DNA of 64,000 nt from NCBI GenBank assembly GCA_963747985.1, contig CAVVHG010000009.1:62001-126000 (forward strand). The letters run 5' to 3'. The stretch comes from JACADW01 sp963747985 (GTDB lineage: Bacteria; Acidobacteriota; UBA6911). Both the position numbers and the translations under genes were made by a program. The first letter of the stretch is position 1, and each line of letters starts with the position of its first letter. Under the pieces are notes generated by a model, which was not told the DNA's origin, did not search any database, and saw only the letters and a list, made by a program, of their open reading frames with translations. Shown here piece by piece: positions 8,721 to 17,852 of the stretch.

Positions 8721-9664
8721 GACAGTGAGGACTGCGAGACTGGTGACGCGTGACATGCAGCCTGCACTGCAAGGATGCTGTTCAACCCCTTCAGGGTTGA
8801 CACCTTCTGATCATCCCGATACCCGGGGTTTGCACCCCGGGCTGTTCTATTCGACGCTTTCAGCGTCGTCGGTGTCGATCGCGGCCGGCATCCGCGAGGC
8901 ATCGCCGTCACCAGTAAATCGATGGACTGAACGGCATGGTAACGCTCAGCCCCTGGGCGCAGTGCGTCGAACAGATCCGAGAAGTAAGCCTCCCGGCTAT
9001 GCAGCATCCCTGGATGCCGCGCGAAGTCGTCCGTGCGTCGACAACGCGCCCTCGCCGCCTGTGGTTCAGACATTGAGGACTGCGAGACTGGTGACGCGTG
9101 ACATGCAGCCTGCACTGCAAGGATGCTGTTCAACCCCTTCAGGGTTGACATCTTCTGATCATCCCGATACCCGGGGTTTGCACCCCGGGCTGTTCTATTC
9201 GACGCTTTCAGCGTCGTCGGTGTCGATCGCGGCCGGCATCCGCGAGGCATCGCCGTCACCAGTAAATCGATGGACTGAACGGCATGGTAACGCTCAGCCC
9301 CTGGGCGCAGTACGTCGAACAGATCCGAGAAGTAACCTCCCGGCTATGCAGCATCCCTGGATGCCGCGCGAAGTCGTCCGTGCGTCGACAACGCGCCCTC
9401 GCCGCCTGTGGTTCAGACAGTGAGGCCTGCGAGACTGGTGACGCGTGACAGGCAGCCTGCACTGCAAGGATGCTGTTCAACCCCTTCAGGGTTGACATCT
9501 TCTGATCATCCCGATACCCGGGGTTTGCACCCCGGGCTGTTCTATTCGACGCTTTCAGCGTCGTCGGTGTCGATCGCGGCCGGCATCCGCGAGGCATCGC
9601 CGCCACCAGTAAATCGATGGACTGAACGGCATGGTCACGCTCAGCCCCCGGGCGCAGTACGTCG
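8698..9664. repeat. Three tandem copies of a ~348-bp hairpin-rich repeat
   Basis: Copies begin at 8698, 9046 and 9393 (periods 348 and 347 bp), each starting 'gcgccctcgccgcctgtggt'. Copy 3 stops matching near 9664. The copies differ by only a few substitutions and one 1-bp indel, so the duplication is recent. Each copy carries three perfect hairpins, in copy 1 at 8783-8799 (CAACCC stem), 8822-8841 (CCCGGGGT stem) and 8852-8868 (CGACGC stem). Open frames across this region on both strands only reflect the repeat; they have no start signals or homology and I do not call them genes. Confidence 0.9.
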
Positions 9665-9669
9665 GACTC

Positions 9670-9757
9670 GACCCCGAAGGGGGTCGAACAGATCAGCCCG
9701 GGGTGCAAACCCCGGGGATGATCGGATCTGCCGCAAGGCCCAACCCTGAAGGGGTTG
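9670..9757. repeat. Inverted copy of the hairpin element (dispersed REP/MITE-like)
   Basis: Directly after the tandem array, the same hairpins occur in opposite orientation. 9670-9685 folds as GACCCC-GAAG-GGGGTC. 9697-9716 folds as CCCGGGGT-GCAA-ACCCCGGG. 9741-9757 folds as CAACCC-TGAAG-GGGTTG. The stretch beginning at 9686 ('gaacagatcagcccggggtg') recurs at 56581, 47 kb away, with the same following hairpin, so this is a dispersed element rather than a local oddity. Confidence 0.8.
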
Positions 9758-9788
9758 GACGGCGATCACCTGACGAGACGAGGTCACT

Positions 9789-10171
9789 TCAATCCCCACT
9801 GTCTGATTCACAGCAATAATAGTAGCCCGGATAGAAACAGGGTCGCGGTGGCGGCGCGGGACAAAGCGCGGGATATCGCCGTGGATTGCGTTGGGCTGGT
9901 CCGTCCAGATAGTCCTCTGTGGTAATAACCCTGAACGCCTGCGGGTCTTGCGCCGTCGGGACGGTCAGCGGCTCGGTCAGGCGGAAGGTGACCAATGTCA
10001 CCGGGTAGATCTCGTCGCTCGTCCCCCTGCAGACAGGACACCGATGACACCTGCCACCGTCCCGGCGGCTGCACCAATCGCCGCTCCTGGCCCTCCGCCT
10101 GCCGCGGCGCCTGTCAGGACTCCCATACCGGTCGTTGCGCCGATCCCGGCCGCGTGCTGTCCGTTGGATGG
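9789..10171 (-). pseudogene. Frameshifted glycine-zipper domain protein
   Basis: The upstream frame (9998-10171) encodes a glycine zipper, 'GIGATTGMGVLTGAAAGGGP' then 'GAAIGAAAGTVAGVIGVL', and ends at a stop. A second frame ending at 9789 continues with 'VTFRLTEPLTVP' and a Pro/Tyr/Cys-rich tail ('CFYPGYYYCC'). In intact family members the zipper and the 'LVTFRL..PLTV' segment are one protein on the cell surface, so this copy carries a frameshift near 10000 and has no clear start. It could be a sequencing error, but an equally broken relative lies on the other side of the tandem repeats. Confidence 0.5.
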
Positions 10172-10339
10172 TCAGGCGGAGCTCTGTATGAGCTGCATCC
10201 CTGACATCGATTGTGGCGGAGGCGCCTTTGTTTAGTGGACAGGCGTCGTTTCACTCGGCGATGCCTTTACAGGACCCCAATCCCTGCATGAGTGTATTTT
10301 TACGCTGCGTCTCGATCCTGATTGTTGTTCAATGAGAGG

Positions 10340-10936
10340 ATGCAAACCATTTTGAAGCTCTCCGTTTTGTTGGCCTTCTGCCTTGTGTGCCGGCAGGTCC
10401 AGGCTCAGCACTACCTTGAGGTGAGGGGCGCGAGCACCGAGTACCGCTATTTTGACTGGAACTATACATTCTCGAATTCGATTGTGCTCGATACCTTTTA
10501 CGTCGGCGTGCCGGGGAGCAATGAATTCAATCTGGGGGGCGGGTATGCCCTGAAGCCCTCCCCGTCTTTGACGATAACTCCGCTCGTCTACGCGGTCATC
10601 GGAAAGGAGGGCGGGCAGCGCGGGATCAAGCTGGCTGTGCTCGCCGCCCTTGACAAGGATGGATGGCGACTGAACGCGTTCCTGGGCCAGTACGCCAGGC
10701 TTTCAGGAGAGGTCGGAGGGTACCAGGTCCTCGATACCCTGGATGTCAGCAGGGTGGTCTGCCGACGCTGGGAAATCGGAATGTCCGGCGGCTTCTTCCA
10801 TGCCGATCGAGAATGGAATCCCCAGGTTGGTCCCCTGATCAAGTTCAACGATCACCTGGGAGCCTGGAGTGTATCGTACCGCTTTGGCCCGCAGAACGAA
10901 TTCCGGGCCGGCCGGACTTTCCTGCTCAAGAAGTGA
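10340..10936 (+). CDS. Exported outer-membrane beta-barrel-like protein
   Basis: 198 residues from the ATG at 10340. A Sec signal ('LSVLLAFCLVCRQVQA') is followed by alternating hydrophobic/polar strands rich in Tyr and Gly, such as 'EYRYFDWNYTFSNS' and 'NLGGGYALKPS', and 'WSVSYRFGP' near the end, the pattern of a small beta-barrel. No enzyme motif is seen. Two upstream TTG codons are in frame (10322, 10325). The spacing of any Shine-Dalgarno is poor for all candidates, so the start is uncertain. Function unknown; an outer-membrane role is inferred from the composition. Confidence 0.65.
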   Translation: MQTILKLSVLLAFCLVCRQVQAQHYLEVRGASTEYRYFDWNYTFSNSIVLDTFYVGVPGSNEFNLGGGYALKPSPSLTITPLVYAVIGKEGGQRGIKLAVLAALDKDGWRLNAFLGQYARLSGEVGGYQVLDTLDVSRVVCRRWEIGMSGGFFHADREWNPQVGPLIKFNDHLGAWSVSYRFGPQNEFRAGRTFLLKK

Positions 10937-11010
10937 CCGTCCGGGAGCCCCTTCTTTGCATCGTTGACGGATATTCGCTTGATTCTGCAGGGAACCCGGC
11001 TGCCCGGCTC

Positions 11011-12561
11011 CTACTCGCCGGTCCGAAATGGAGACGCCGGCAGCCCCTCCTTGTTGTAGAGATTGCACTCCGGGTTGTCGGCCCAGCCATAACGCACGTA
11101 AGCGGGTTGCGGAATCAATGCGCTGGAAACCACCACGGTTGCGTTTTCGATGCGGGCGTCGGCGGGCATGAACTTGCGGTCGACGCCGGCGATCTCGAAT
11201 CCCTTAATTGTCCCGCCTTTGACCTCCAGGCCGCTCGCGGCGTGATCGAACCACAGACGCATTGCACTGCCTTCGGGTGCCGCTGTGCGGAACAACGGGC
11301 CCGAGTGCTCAATCTGCTCGCCGTAGACGATAGCGCGTGCAGCCAGGGCAAGCCGCCCGCCCACCTCCTGTTTGTTGCGCGGGTGGATGTCTATTGGATC
11401 TCCGATGTCGACAGTGACGGCCATCGCAGTCCCGGCTATGCCGAGCGTCTGGAGTTGCGCCTCCCGAACCTCGGGCCACTTCTCCATCGGACCGGTCTTG
11501 AAGTTCGCAAGCTGCACGAACAGGAACGGGAAATCGCCGATCGCCCAGGCGCTCCGCCAGTCGCGAATCATCGTTTGAAACATCGGGGCGTAAAGAGGCG
11601 CCCGCTCGGGTGAAGCGTTGCTTTCCCCCTGATACCAGATTACGCCGGCGATGGGATAGGGTGTCAGGGGGGCAATCATCGCATTATAGAGCCCGGCCGG
11701 CATCCACGAGTTCTCCAGGTTGCGCTCCCAGGGCAACGGTGGCGGGGATGCCTTCCCCTCGGCCTTCGCGCGGGCAACAGCTTCCTGCCAGTCTCTCACT
11801 CTCTTCTCTCGCTGCAGCATCCGAGCCGTATAGTTCTCGTTCATCCGCGACCATTGTGCGAATGCAGGCATGAACTGGGCGCTGGAAGAGAGAGCTCGCA
11901 GGCTCATCCATGCTTCGACCGGCGTTCCTCCCCAGCTTGCGTCGATGAGGCCGATAGGAATGGCGAGCCTGCCTTCGAGTTCCCGGGCGAAGAAGTAGGC
12001 AACCGCGGAAAATCCCTCCGCCGTCCGGGGACTGCAGACCTCCCAGGCACGGACGTCGGCGTCGCCTTCGGGGAATGACGAGGCTTTCCTTGTGACGCGC
12101 ATGAGGCGGATCTTCGGATGGTCTGCCGCGGCCACTTCTGCGGCGCCGTTAAGCACATCCCTCAGAGCGAATTCCATGTTTGACTGACCGGAGTCGAGCC
12201 AGACGTCGCCGACCATGACGTCGCGCAGCACCACCGTGCTGTTACCCTTGACGGTAAGCTCGAACGGACCGCCGGCAGGGGCCGGGGGCAGATATGCAGA
12301 CCACAGGCCGATGTCATCGGCGGATACTGTGCGCGTATCGTTGCGGAACGTCACTGAAATCGTCTCGGCAGGAGCAGCTTTTCCCCAGATGTGGATCGGC
12401 ACTCCGCGCTGGAGCACCATGTGGTCTGCGAACAACGGCGATAGCACGGCATTCGCGTAGGCCGAGAAAGAAGGTACGAAGACGAGGGCGATAAGAAGCA
12501 AAAGGCGACTTAGAGCCGGCTTGGCGGTATCACGATGATCGTTCAATGGAAGTATCCTCAT
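11011..12561 (-). CDS. Sialate O-acetylesterase-like SGNH esterase, secreted
   Basis: 516 residues with a signal peptide ('LLLLIALVFVPSFSAYANA'). The family start 'LFADHMVLQRGVPIHIWGKA' follows directly. The catalytic Ser is Ser127 in 'WLDSGQSNMEF'. The C-terminal Asp-His pair is in 'DPIDIHPRNKQ'. 'IWYQGESNA' is another conserved block. Such enzymes remove O-acetyl groups from sialic acids or, in environmental bacteria, from plant glycans. An in-frame GTG at 12586-12588 would lengthen it by nine codons. It lies near GH16 and DUF5916 genes but is not co-oriented with an immediate operon partner. Confidence 0.88.
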   Translation of the reverse strand: MRILPLNDHRDTAKPALSRLLLLIALVFVPSFSAYANAVLSPLFADHMVLQRGVPIHIWGKAAPAETISVTFRNDTRTVSADDIGLWSAYLPPAPAGGPFELTVKGNSTVVLRDVMVGDVWLDSGQSNMEFALRDVLNGAAEVAAADHPKIRLMRVTRKASSFPEGDADVRAWEVCSPRTAEGFSAVAYFFARELEGRLAIPIGLIDASWGGTPVEAWMSLRALSSSAQFMPAFAQWSRMNENYTARMLQREKRVRDWQEAVARAKAEGKASPPPLPWERNLENSWMPAGLYNAMIAPLTPYPIAGVIWYQGESNASPERAPLYAPMFQTMIRDWRSAWAIGDFPFLFVQLANFKTGPMEKWPEVREAQLQTLGIAGTAMAVTVDIGDPIDIHPRNKQEVGGRLALAARAIVYGEQIEHSGPLFRTAAPEGSAMRLWFDHAASGLEVKGGTIKGFEIAGVDRKFMPADARIENATVVVSSALIPQPAYVRYGWADNPECNLYNKEGLPASPFRTGE

Positions 12562-12893
12562 TTTTGAAGGTTGAAGGCTGCTCGGCACTCCCCGTCTGGA
12601 TCAGATCGAGCAGGCCGTTCACATTGGCGTCTTCCGCGTAACCAGGTCAGACAGTAAGATTACAGCAAAAGCGGACATCGTGCGTCGTCATGATGTCCCT
12701 TCCGAGGGTCCACTTACTCGGGTAGCCGGAGCTCCGGCAACAAGATTCCTTTGCTTTGGGCAACGTCATCGGTAGAATCGTTCCCGGTATCGATACTCCG
12801 CAGGCACCAGTCGGTCGAGGTGCTCATGAGTCGGCTGAGTTTCTTGACCACGCGGGAAACACAAGAACCTGGTATCCGCCGCCACAGGTCCCA
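12562..12893. other. Intergenic, divergent promoter region
   Basis: Lies between the divergently transcribed esterase and pentapeptide genes, so it must hold both promoters. Apart from the possible GTG start of the esterase and an open extension of the pentapeptide frame back to 12756 without family similarity, I see no RNA gene, clear hairpin or recognisable operator. Confidence 0.5.
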
Positions 12894-13550
12894 ATGGCAA
12901 ACGAAGAGCACCTCAGGAGATTGAGAGAATCCATCGTCGCCTGGAACAGGTGGAGGAAGGAGAATCACATCATACCGCTCCTCGAAGGGGCGGACCTCTC
13001 GGGTGTGAACCTCGAGATTGTGAATCTCCAGGAAGCGGACCTCCGCTCAGCAAACCTCATCGAGGCAAATCTCCTTGGAGCGGACCTCGGGAAAGCGAGC
13101 CTTCGGGGAGCGAACTTACGGTCAGCGAACCTCCGGGGAGCAGACCTCGAGGGTGCGAACCTCTGGGGGGCCAGCCTCCAGAAAGCGGATCTCTCCGGGG
13201 CGAACCTCCAGGGAGCGGACCTGTGGGCAGCGAGCCTTCCCAGAGCGGACCTTTCCCGTGCGAACCTCTATGGAGCTAATCTCCAAAAGGCGGATCTCTC
13301 GGGGGCGAAACTCGAAAACGCGAACCTCCGGGAAGCGGACCTCCGCTCGGCAATGCTCATCGAGGCAAATCTGGCTGGAGCGGATCTCGAAAATGCGAGC
13401 CTCCGGGGAGCGGACCTGTGGGCCGCAAACCTCTCTGGAGCAAACCTGCGGGGAGCCGACCTGGCAACTGCAAGCGGACTGACACAGAAAGATATCGCTA
13501 AAGCTAAGACAGACAAGAACACACAGCTGCCGGACCATCTGAGTATCTGA
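12894..13550 (+). CDS. Pentapeptide-repeat protein
   Basis: 218 residues. A short head 'MANEEHLRRLRESIVAWNRW' is followed by about 33 consecutive A(D/N)LxX pentapeptides (for example 'GADLSGVNLEIVNLQEADL') that should form a right-handed four-sided beta-helix. A short tail ends at 'LPDHLSI'. The head with 'AWNRWRKE' is common in this family, which decides for the ATG at 12894 over an upstream GTG-like extension. There is no signal peptide. Some relatives mimic DNA and protect gyrase, but most are uncharacterised, so no function is assigned. 13030-13115 and 13330-13415 are near-identical at DNA level, exactly 300 bp apart. Confidence 0.85.
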   Translation: MANEEHLRRLRESIVAWNRWRKENHIIPLLEGADLSGVNLEIVNLQEADLRSANLIEANLLGADLGKASLRGANLRSANLRGADLEGANLWGASLQKADLSGANLQGADLWAASLPRADLSRANLYGANLQKADLSGAKLENANLREADLRSAMLIEANLAGADLENASLRGADLWAANLSGANLRGADLATASGLTQKDIAKAKTDKNTQLPDHLSI

Positions 13551-13610
13551 CCCGAGCAGGTGAGTGTGTGCGAATCAACAAGCCGTTTCGCGTCCCGGAA
13601 AGGACTTGCC

Positions 13611-14441
13611 ATGAAGCCGAATTCCTTCGTGTCTGTGATCGTTCTGGTCATGATCCAAAGCCTCTTTTCCCAGGAGGCGAATTCTCCTGGCGCGCAGTGG
13701 AAGCTCGTATGGAGCGACGAATTCAACGAGTCGGCGATCGACAAGTCGGTCTGGAACCATGAGATCGGCTTCATCCGGAACAAGGAACCGCAGTACTACA
13801 CCGATCGTGCCGAGAATTCGTATATCGAGAACGGCAATCTTGTGATCGAAACCCGGATGGAGAACTACAAGGGCGCTCCCTATACATCTGCGAGTCTGAA
13901 TACGCACGGCAGGAAGGCTTTCTTGTACGGCCGGATCGAGATGCGGGCGAGACTTCCGAAGGGGAACGCGATCTGGCCCGCCTTTTGGACCCTGGGAGAA
14001 GAAGGACATTGGCCCCGCAGCGGCGAAATCGACATCATGGAAATGTGGGGCGGGGAAATCGAGGAGATCTGGGGGAAGAAAGGGAACAACGAATTAGGGG
14101 ACGGGGTCACGACGGGCTGCATCCACTATGCCGACGAGAAGGGGAAACATGTGTCGAGTGGACAGGGCAGATACCGGCTTCCCGGTGGAGCGAAATGTGC
14201 CGATGCTTACCATATTTATGCCATCGAATGGGATTCGGACCAGGTCAAGTGGTTTTTCGACGACGTAAACTTCATGAACTTCAAGATCGACACGGATGCA
14301 AAAAGACAGGGGTTCCAGCACCCGCATTACATCCTGGTCAATACCGCCATAGCGCCGACGATCAAGCCTGGACCGACTGCGGACACGCTCCCGCAAAAGT
14401 ATTACGTCGACTACGTTCGGGTCTACCAAAGAGGCAAGTAA
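13611..14441 (+). CDS. Secreted GH16 endo-beta-glucanase (laminarinase-like)
   Basis: 276 residues. Signal peptide at 1-21, then the opening 'WKLVWSDEFNESAIDKSVWN' block. The GH16 catalytic signature 'GEIDIMEMWG' is at 138-147, giving nucleophile Glu139, assisting Asp141 and acid/base Glu144 with the extra Met typical of laminarinases. 'WPAFWTLG' upstream and 'YHIYAIEWDSDQVKWFFDD' downstream are further hallmarks. The ATG follows AAGGA with seven bases spacing. It cleaves beta-1,3 or mixed-linkage glucans outside the cytoplasm. The length is that of a catalytic domain alone; no binding module is attached. Confidence 0.92.
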   Translation: MKPNSFVSVIVLVMIQSLFSQEANSPGAQWKLVWSDEFNESAIDKSVWNHEIGFIRNKEPQYYTDRAENSYIENGNLVIETRMENYKGAPYTSASLNTHGRKAFLYGRIEMRARLPKGNAIWPAFWTLGEEGHWPRSGEIDIMEMWGGEIEEIWGKKGNNELGDGVTTGCIHYADEKGKHVSSGQGRYRLPGGAKCADAYHIYAIEWDSDQVKWFFDDVNFMNFKIDTDAKRQGFQHPHYILVNTAIAPTIKPGPTADTLPQKYYVDYVRVYQRGK

Positions 14442-14483
14442 AGATTGCCTGCTGGTGTGGCTGAATTTCAAATCGGATGCGTA

Positions 14484-14660
14484 CTAACTGTGTATGAACA
14501 TCCGATAAAGGTGATAGCTTACAATCCCGCTCAACAGCATCAGGATCGTCGCCAGGCTCAGGAATATCCAGAGACGAAGAAATTGGTACCTGCGCTTGCG
14601 GCGCCGCTCCAGCTCCTCCAATTCCATCCGATAGCGTTCCTGATGGTACCAATGGGCCAT
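14484..14660 (-). CDS. Small single-pass membrane protein
   Basis: 58 residues. 'HWYHQERYRMELEELERRRK' is a charged, probably helical head, followed by one hydrophobic helix ('LWIFLSLATILMLLSGIVSY') and a short tail. The basic RRRKRR just before the helix predicts a cytoplasmic N-terminus. The Shine-Dalgarno is weak. No family recognised; called because of the clear topology and biased composition. Confidence 0.45.
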   Translation of the reverse strand: MAHWYHQERYRMELEELERRRKRRYQFLRLWIFLSLATILMLLSGIVSYHLYRMFIHS

Positions 14661-15017
14661 TGCAGTCACCGTTTCCCTTGTCGATGTGACTTTCGGGAAA
14701 ATAGGTGCCTCACATTCTAGTTGGAGATTGATCCCTGCACAAGAAGTCGGTGGCCGCCGGCGGACGCGTAACTCGCAGGTGACGCCTTGGGAAGGTGACG
14801 CATTCCCCTCGGTAGTATATCGACTGCATTCGGGCATGCCGAAACAGGGCAGGGACACTGGTAACCTTCGACGTGAAGTATGCAGGGTAGCCATTGACCT
14901 TGGTTTCGCCAATACTCCGTGAGGCCACGAATGCGGGTCATCATTCGGACGACGATGCGGACATCGGCGCGCAGAGGTCGGCCCTCGGCCCCCATCTTCC
15001 GTCTGATCCCGAGGTCG
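14661..15017. other. Intergenic, nothing identified
   Basis: 357 bases between the small membrane protein and the DUF5916 gene. Short frames exist on both strands but none has a convincing start or known family. No hairpin with a T-run, tRNA or repeat was seen. Confidence 0.4.
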
Positions 15018-17723
15018 CTACGGCGAGAACCAGTAGGTGAGTTTCACCATGAAGACGTTGTCGGGGCGTTCGCGCCACAGCGCGTTCCAGTTCGACGAAA
15101 ACGACGAGTCCCAGCGCTGCTCCTCGCTCGTGCGTCCCTGCGACCAGACGACATAGAGCGTGGATCCGGGCCTGTACTCCCAGCGCGCGACGAGATTCGA
15201 GCGGAACTGGCGGAAGCTGAAATCCGGATTGGCGAAGGAGTAGGTCGCACCGCCTGCGGCTTCCCGGACGAAGTATGTGTTGGAGGCCGGAAGGAAGAGG
15301 AGTTCGCTCGCTGAATACTGGTGAAACCGGTCCTGGTAGCGCAGTGCAAGCGTGTCGGTCGCCTGCTTGAATTCCGTGTAGAGGCCGTTGCCGATGAAAG
15401 GGCTGCCGTAGTACTGGACCGTCAGGGTCGGGCTGAATGCGAAATCGGCCCTCAGAGTGAAGTCCCAGATATCCTGATCAATGCGGCCAAGCACCCACCG
15501 GGGCCCGGCGGTTGTCGTCGGCGTCGCTACGTACTGCAGAGTGTCGGCGATGGTCTCGTGGGCCGCGCGGCCGGAGACGGAGAAGCGGTTGGATAACCGC
15601 ACCCGCAGGAGACCCTCGGCACGGGAGTGACGTGACGGGTCGTCCACGGCCCAGTCGTAGGTGCCGCTGGCGTTGAGGGCGATCCGGCGGGAAGGGTCGC
15701 TTCCCAGGCTGAGTATTGCACTCCAGTAATCATGCCAGCGCAGGGCTGGCCCACCACGCAGGGCCCGGGTGTCGACGGGGTTCTGGCGTCCGAAGCTCCC
15801 CGTTGTCTCCCACTTGTTCTGGAACTGGGATGCGCCCTCGAGCCGGTTTTGCGACAGTGTTTTCAGCCCGCCGAAGTCCCATTGATCCTCCCTTGCATAC
15901 TGGAGCGAATACGCGCGGAAGATCCCCCTCGGCTCGGTTTCAGCCCAGCCGAGGAAGATCTGATTCGCGATGACATCGGCTTGGCGGAGGTAGCCGAGGT
16001 CATTCAGCTCGAGTCCGGGTGAGTACCAGTGGAAGTGATTGGTCAGGCGCAGGCGGCTCGAATCGGAACGCCCGAACCGCACGGAACCGCCGTGGCCGCT
16101 GAGTGATGTCGCGTTTTTGTCAACGCCAAGGTAGCTCGCGTCCGGGCGCTGAAAGTAGTGTACCGCGTTGGTCTGCAGGGCGTAGATGGCCTGCCGGTCG
16201 CCGTTGACCTGGCTCATGACCGCCATCGCGTCCAGAACCCAGGAGCGATTCGAATAGTACTGGATGAAGTCGACGCCGCCCGTCAGGGCGTTCGTCGGCA
16301 GGAAGTCGAGCTGCGGATCGGAAATGCTCCGGTGGGTTTCCGTGACCATTCCACCCAGGCTCGTATTCCCCTTGTCCCAATCCTTGTGAATTCGCCCGAC
16401 GGTGTAGCTGCCGAACGGCTCCACCTCCTGTTCGCGCGAGCCGGAAGGCGAGGAGATCTGCGCGGTCTCCGCAGAGGTGAGACTCTGCAGCAGGCCGACG
16501 GAGAGTCCGCCATCGGTGCGGCCGGTGATCTTCGCGGCGCCGAGGATGGTTGTGCTTTCCGGAATGTCGATGGTCTCGTCAGGGCCGAGCGGCGGCGAGT
16601 ACGAAGGAGCCTGGCCGATGCGGCGGGAGTAGAAGAGCTGGTCGAATCCTTCGATCGGGAAGCTGAGGATCTTCTTGCCTTCCAGGAAGAACGGTCGTTT
16701 CTCCGGGTAGAAGGTCTCGTACGCGGTGAGATTGATGACCGATGGGTCCGCCTCGACCTGGCCGAAGTCGGGGTTCATGGTGGCGTCGAGCGTGAAGTTG
16801 GAGGTGAGGCCGATCTTCACGTCGAGCCCGGTTGATGCCGAACCCTCCGTGCCTTCTGGCCCCGTGCTGTCGGACTCGACCCTCCCCAGGACATACGGCA
16901 GGAGCTCCACGTGACGGGGACGCGGCAGGTTGCGGATACCGTGCAGCTCGCCGAGTTGATGCATGCGTCCGGTGTTCTGCCTCGGGATGAGCTGCCATTG
17001 TGACTCTTCCCGGTTGCGGCTGATCCACCGCCACGCGTGCATGCCCCAGACCTGTTCGTCCTGCGGCCCGTAGCGGAGCTGGTTGAGAGGGATACGGAAC
17101 TCGGCAGTCCAGCCCTGGGTGTCGTGCGCCACTTCTCCGTCCCAGACCGCGTCCCACGTGGTATCCCATTCCATTTCGCCGTTGCCCAGGATGAGATCGA
17201 TCTTACCGCCACCGGCGGTGAGGTCGAACTCGAAGCCGGTGCGCTTGCTGTTGTAGCTGTCGAAGCAGACGCCGACGATGTCGACGGAGTACTCGGCAAA
17301 GTCATCCCGTCGTCCGGGATAGCTATGGACGAGCGATGGATCATCGTAGGCGCGGATTGCCACGTAGACGCTGCGGTCGTCATAAAGGATCTTGAGCTCG
17401 GTGGGCGCGCTGGGTTTTGCCCCCTCGACCGGCATCTGCTGCGTGTAGTTGCCGGCCCACTCGCCTTCCTTCCAGGCGGGGTCGTCCAGACGTCCGTCGA
17501 TGAGAGGGGGAGCTCCGGAAAGGCGAACGGTGTTATAGATCCGAGGCGGATATTTCCGTCCGGAAAGATCCGCGACTGACTGCCCATTGTCGCGGGGCGG
17601 GGCCTGCTGAGCGGCAGCAGCCCGGGCAAGGCAGTTCGCGAAGACACCGATCACCGCGGCGACCACGGCAGCACAGAGGCGGAGCCGGTGTGAAGACAGC
17701 CGGGATGAGCGCAAATCAATCAT
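15018..17723 (-). CDS. DUF5916 outer-membrane protein with N-terminal CBM9-like domain
   Basis: 901 residues. A long Sec signal ends near 'ARAAAAQQ'. Residues about 60-260 form a carbohydrate-binding family 9-like beta-sandwich ('PPLIDGRLDDPAWKEGEWAG', 'ILYDDRSVYVAIRAYD', 'WTAEFRIPLNQLRY'). The rest matches DUF5916: 'TLDATMNPDFGQVEADPSVI', 'ETFYPEKRPFFLEG', then a barrel-like alternating pattern ending in '...MVKLTYWFSP' with the terminal aromatic expected of outer-membrane proteins. The role is unknown; binding or uptake of oligosaccharides at the outer membrane is a reasonable guess from the CBM9-like domain and the hydrolase neighbours. Confidence 0.88.
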   Translation of the reverse strand: MIDLRSSRLSSHRLRLCAAVVAAVIGVFANCLARAAAAQQAPPRDNGQSVADLSGRKYPPRIYNTVRLSGAPPLIDGRLDDPAWKEGEWAGNYTQQMPVEGAKPSAPTELKILYDDRSVYVAIRAYDDPSLVHSYPGRRDDFAEYSVDIVGVCFDSYNSKRTGFEFDLTAGGGKIDLILGNGEMEWDTTWDAVWDGEVAHDTQGWTAEFRIPLNQLRYGPQDEQVWGMHAWRWISRNREESQWQLIPRQNTGRMHQLGELHGIRNLPRPRHVELLPYVLGRVESDSTGPEGTEGSASTGLDVKIGLTSNFTLDATMNPDFGQVEADPSVINLTAYETFYPEKRPFFLEGKKILSFPIEGFDQLFYSRRIGQAPSYSPPLGPDETIDIPESTTILGAAKITGRTDGGLSVGLLQSLTSAETAQISSPSGSREQEVEPFGSYTVGRIHKDWDKGNTSLGGMVTETHRSISDPQLDFLPTNALTGGVDFIQYYSNRSWVLDAMAVMSQVNGDRQAIYALQTNAVHYFQRPDASYLGVDKNATSLSGHGGSVRFGRSDSSRLRLTNHFHWYSPGLELNDLGYLRQADVIANQIFLGWAETEPRGIFRAYSLQYAREDQWDFGGLKTLSQNRLEGASQFQNKWETTGSFGRQNPVDTRALRGGPALRWHDYWSAILSLGSDPSRRIALNASGTYDWAVDDPSRHSRAEGLLRVRLSNRFSVSGRAAHETIADTLQYVATPTTTAGPRWVLGRIDQDIWDFTLRADFAFSPTLTVQYYGSPFIGNGLYTEFKQATDTLALRYQDRFHQYSASELLFLPASNTYFVREAAGGATYSFANPDFSFRQFRSNLVARWEYRPGSTLYVVWSQGRTSEEQRWDSSFSSNWNALWRERPDNVFMVKLTYWFSP

Positions 17724-17828
17724 GACGCGCGGAGGTTACTGTACGAACCCTGGGGTCGTCAACGAGGCGACGGGGGACTGCCCCCATGTTGTCGAGGCTT
17801 CGACCCGGCGGGTGCTGTGCCCTCAAGG

Positions 17829-17847
17829 GACACTGGTGGCTGTCCCC
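17829..17847. repeat. Solo arm of a dispersed inverted-repeat element
   Basis: 'gacactggtggctgtcccc' differs by one base from the arms of the perfect inverted repeat at 33376-33484. It lies six bases past the stop of the Gfo/Idh gene, so it may also act at the 3' end of that transcript. Confidence 0.6.
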
Positions 17848-17852
17848 TCCAC

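Noticed and set aside
8698..9664. CRISPR array
   Set aside because: Only three units of about 348 bp that are identical throughout, with no repeat-spacer pattern and no cas genes.
8693..9708. Long frames within the tandem repeats as proteins
   Set aside because: They exist in several frames on both strands because the repeat lacks stops; no start signals or homology.
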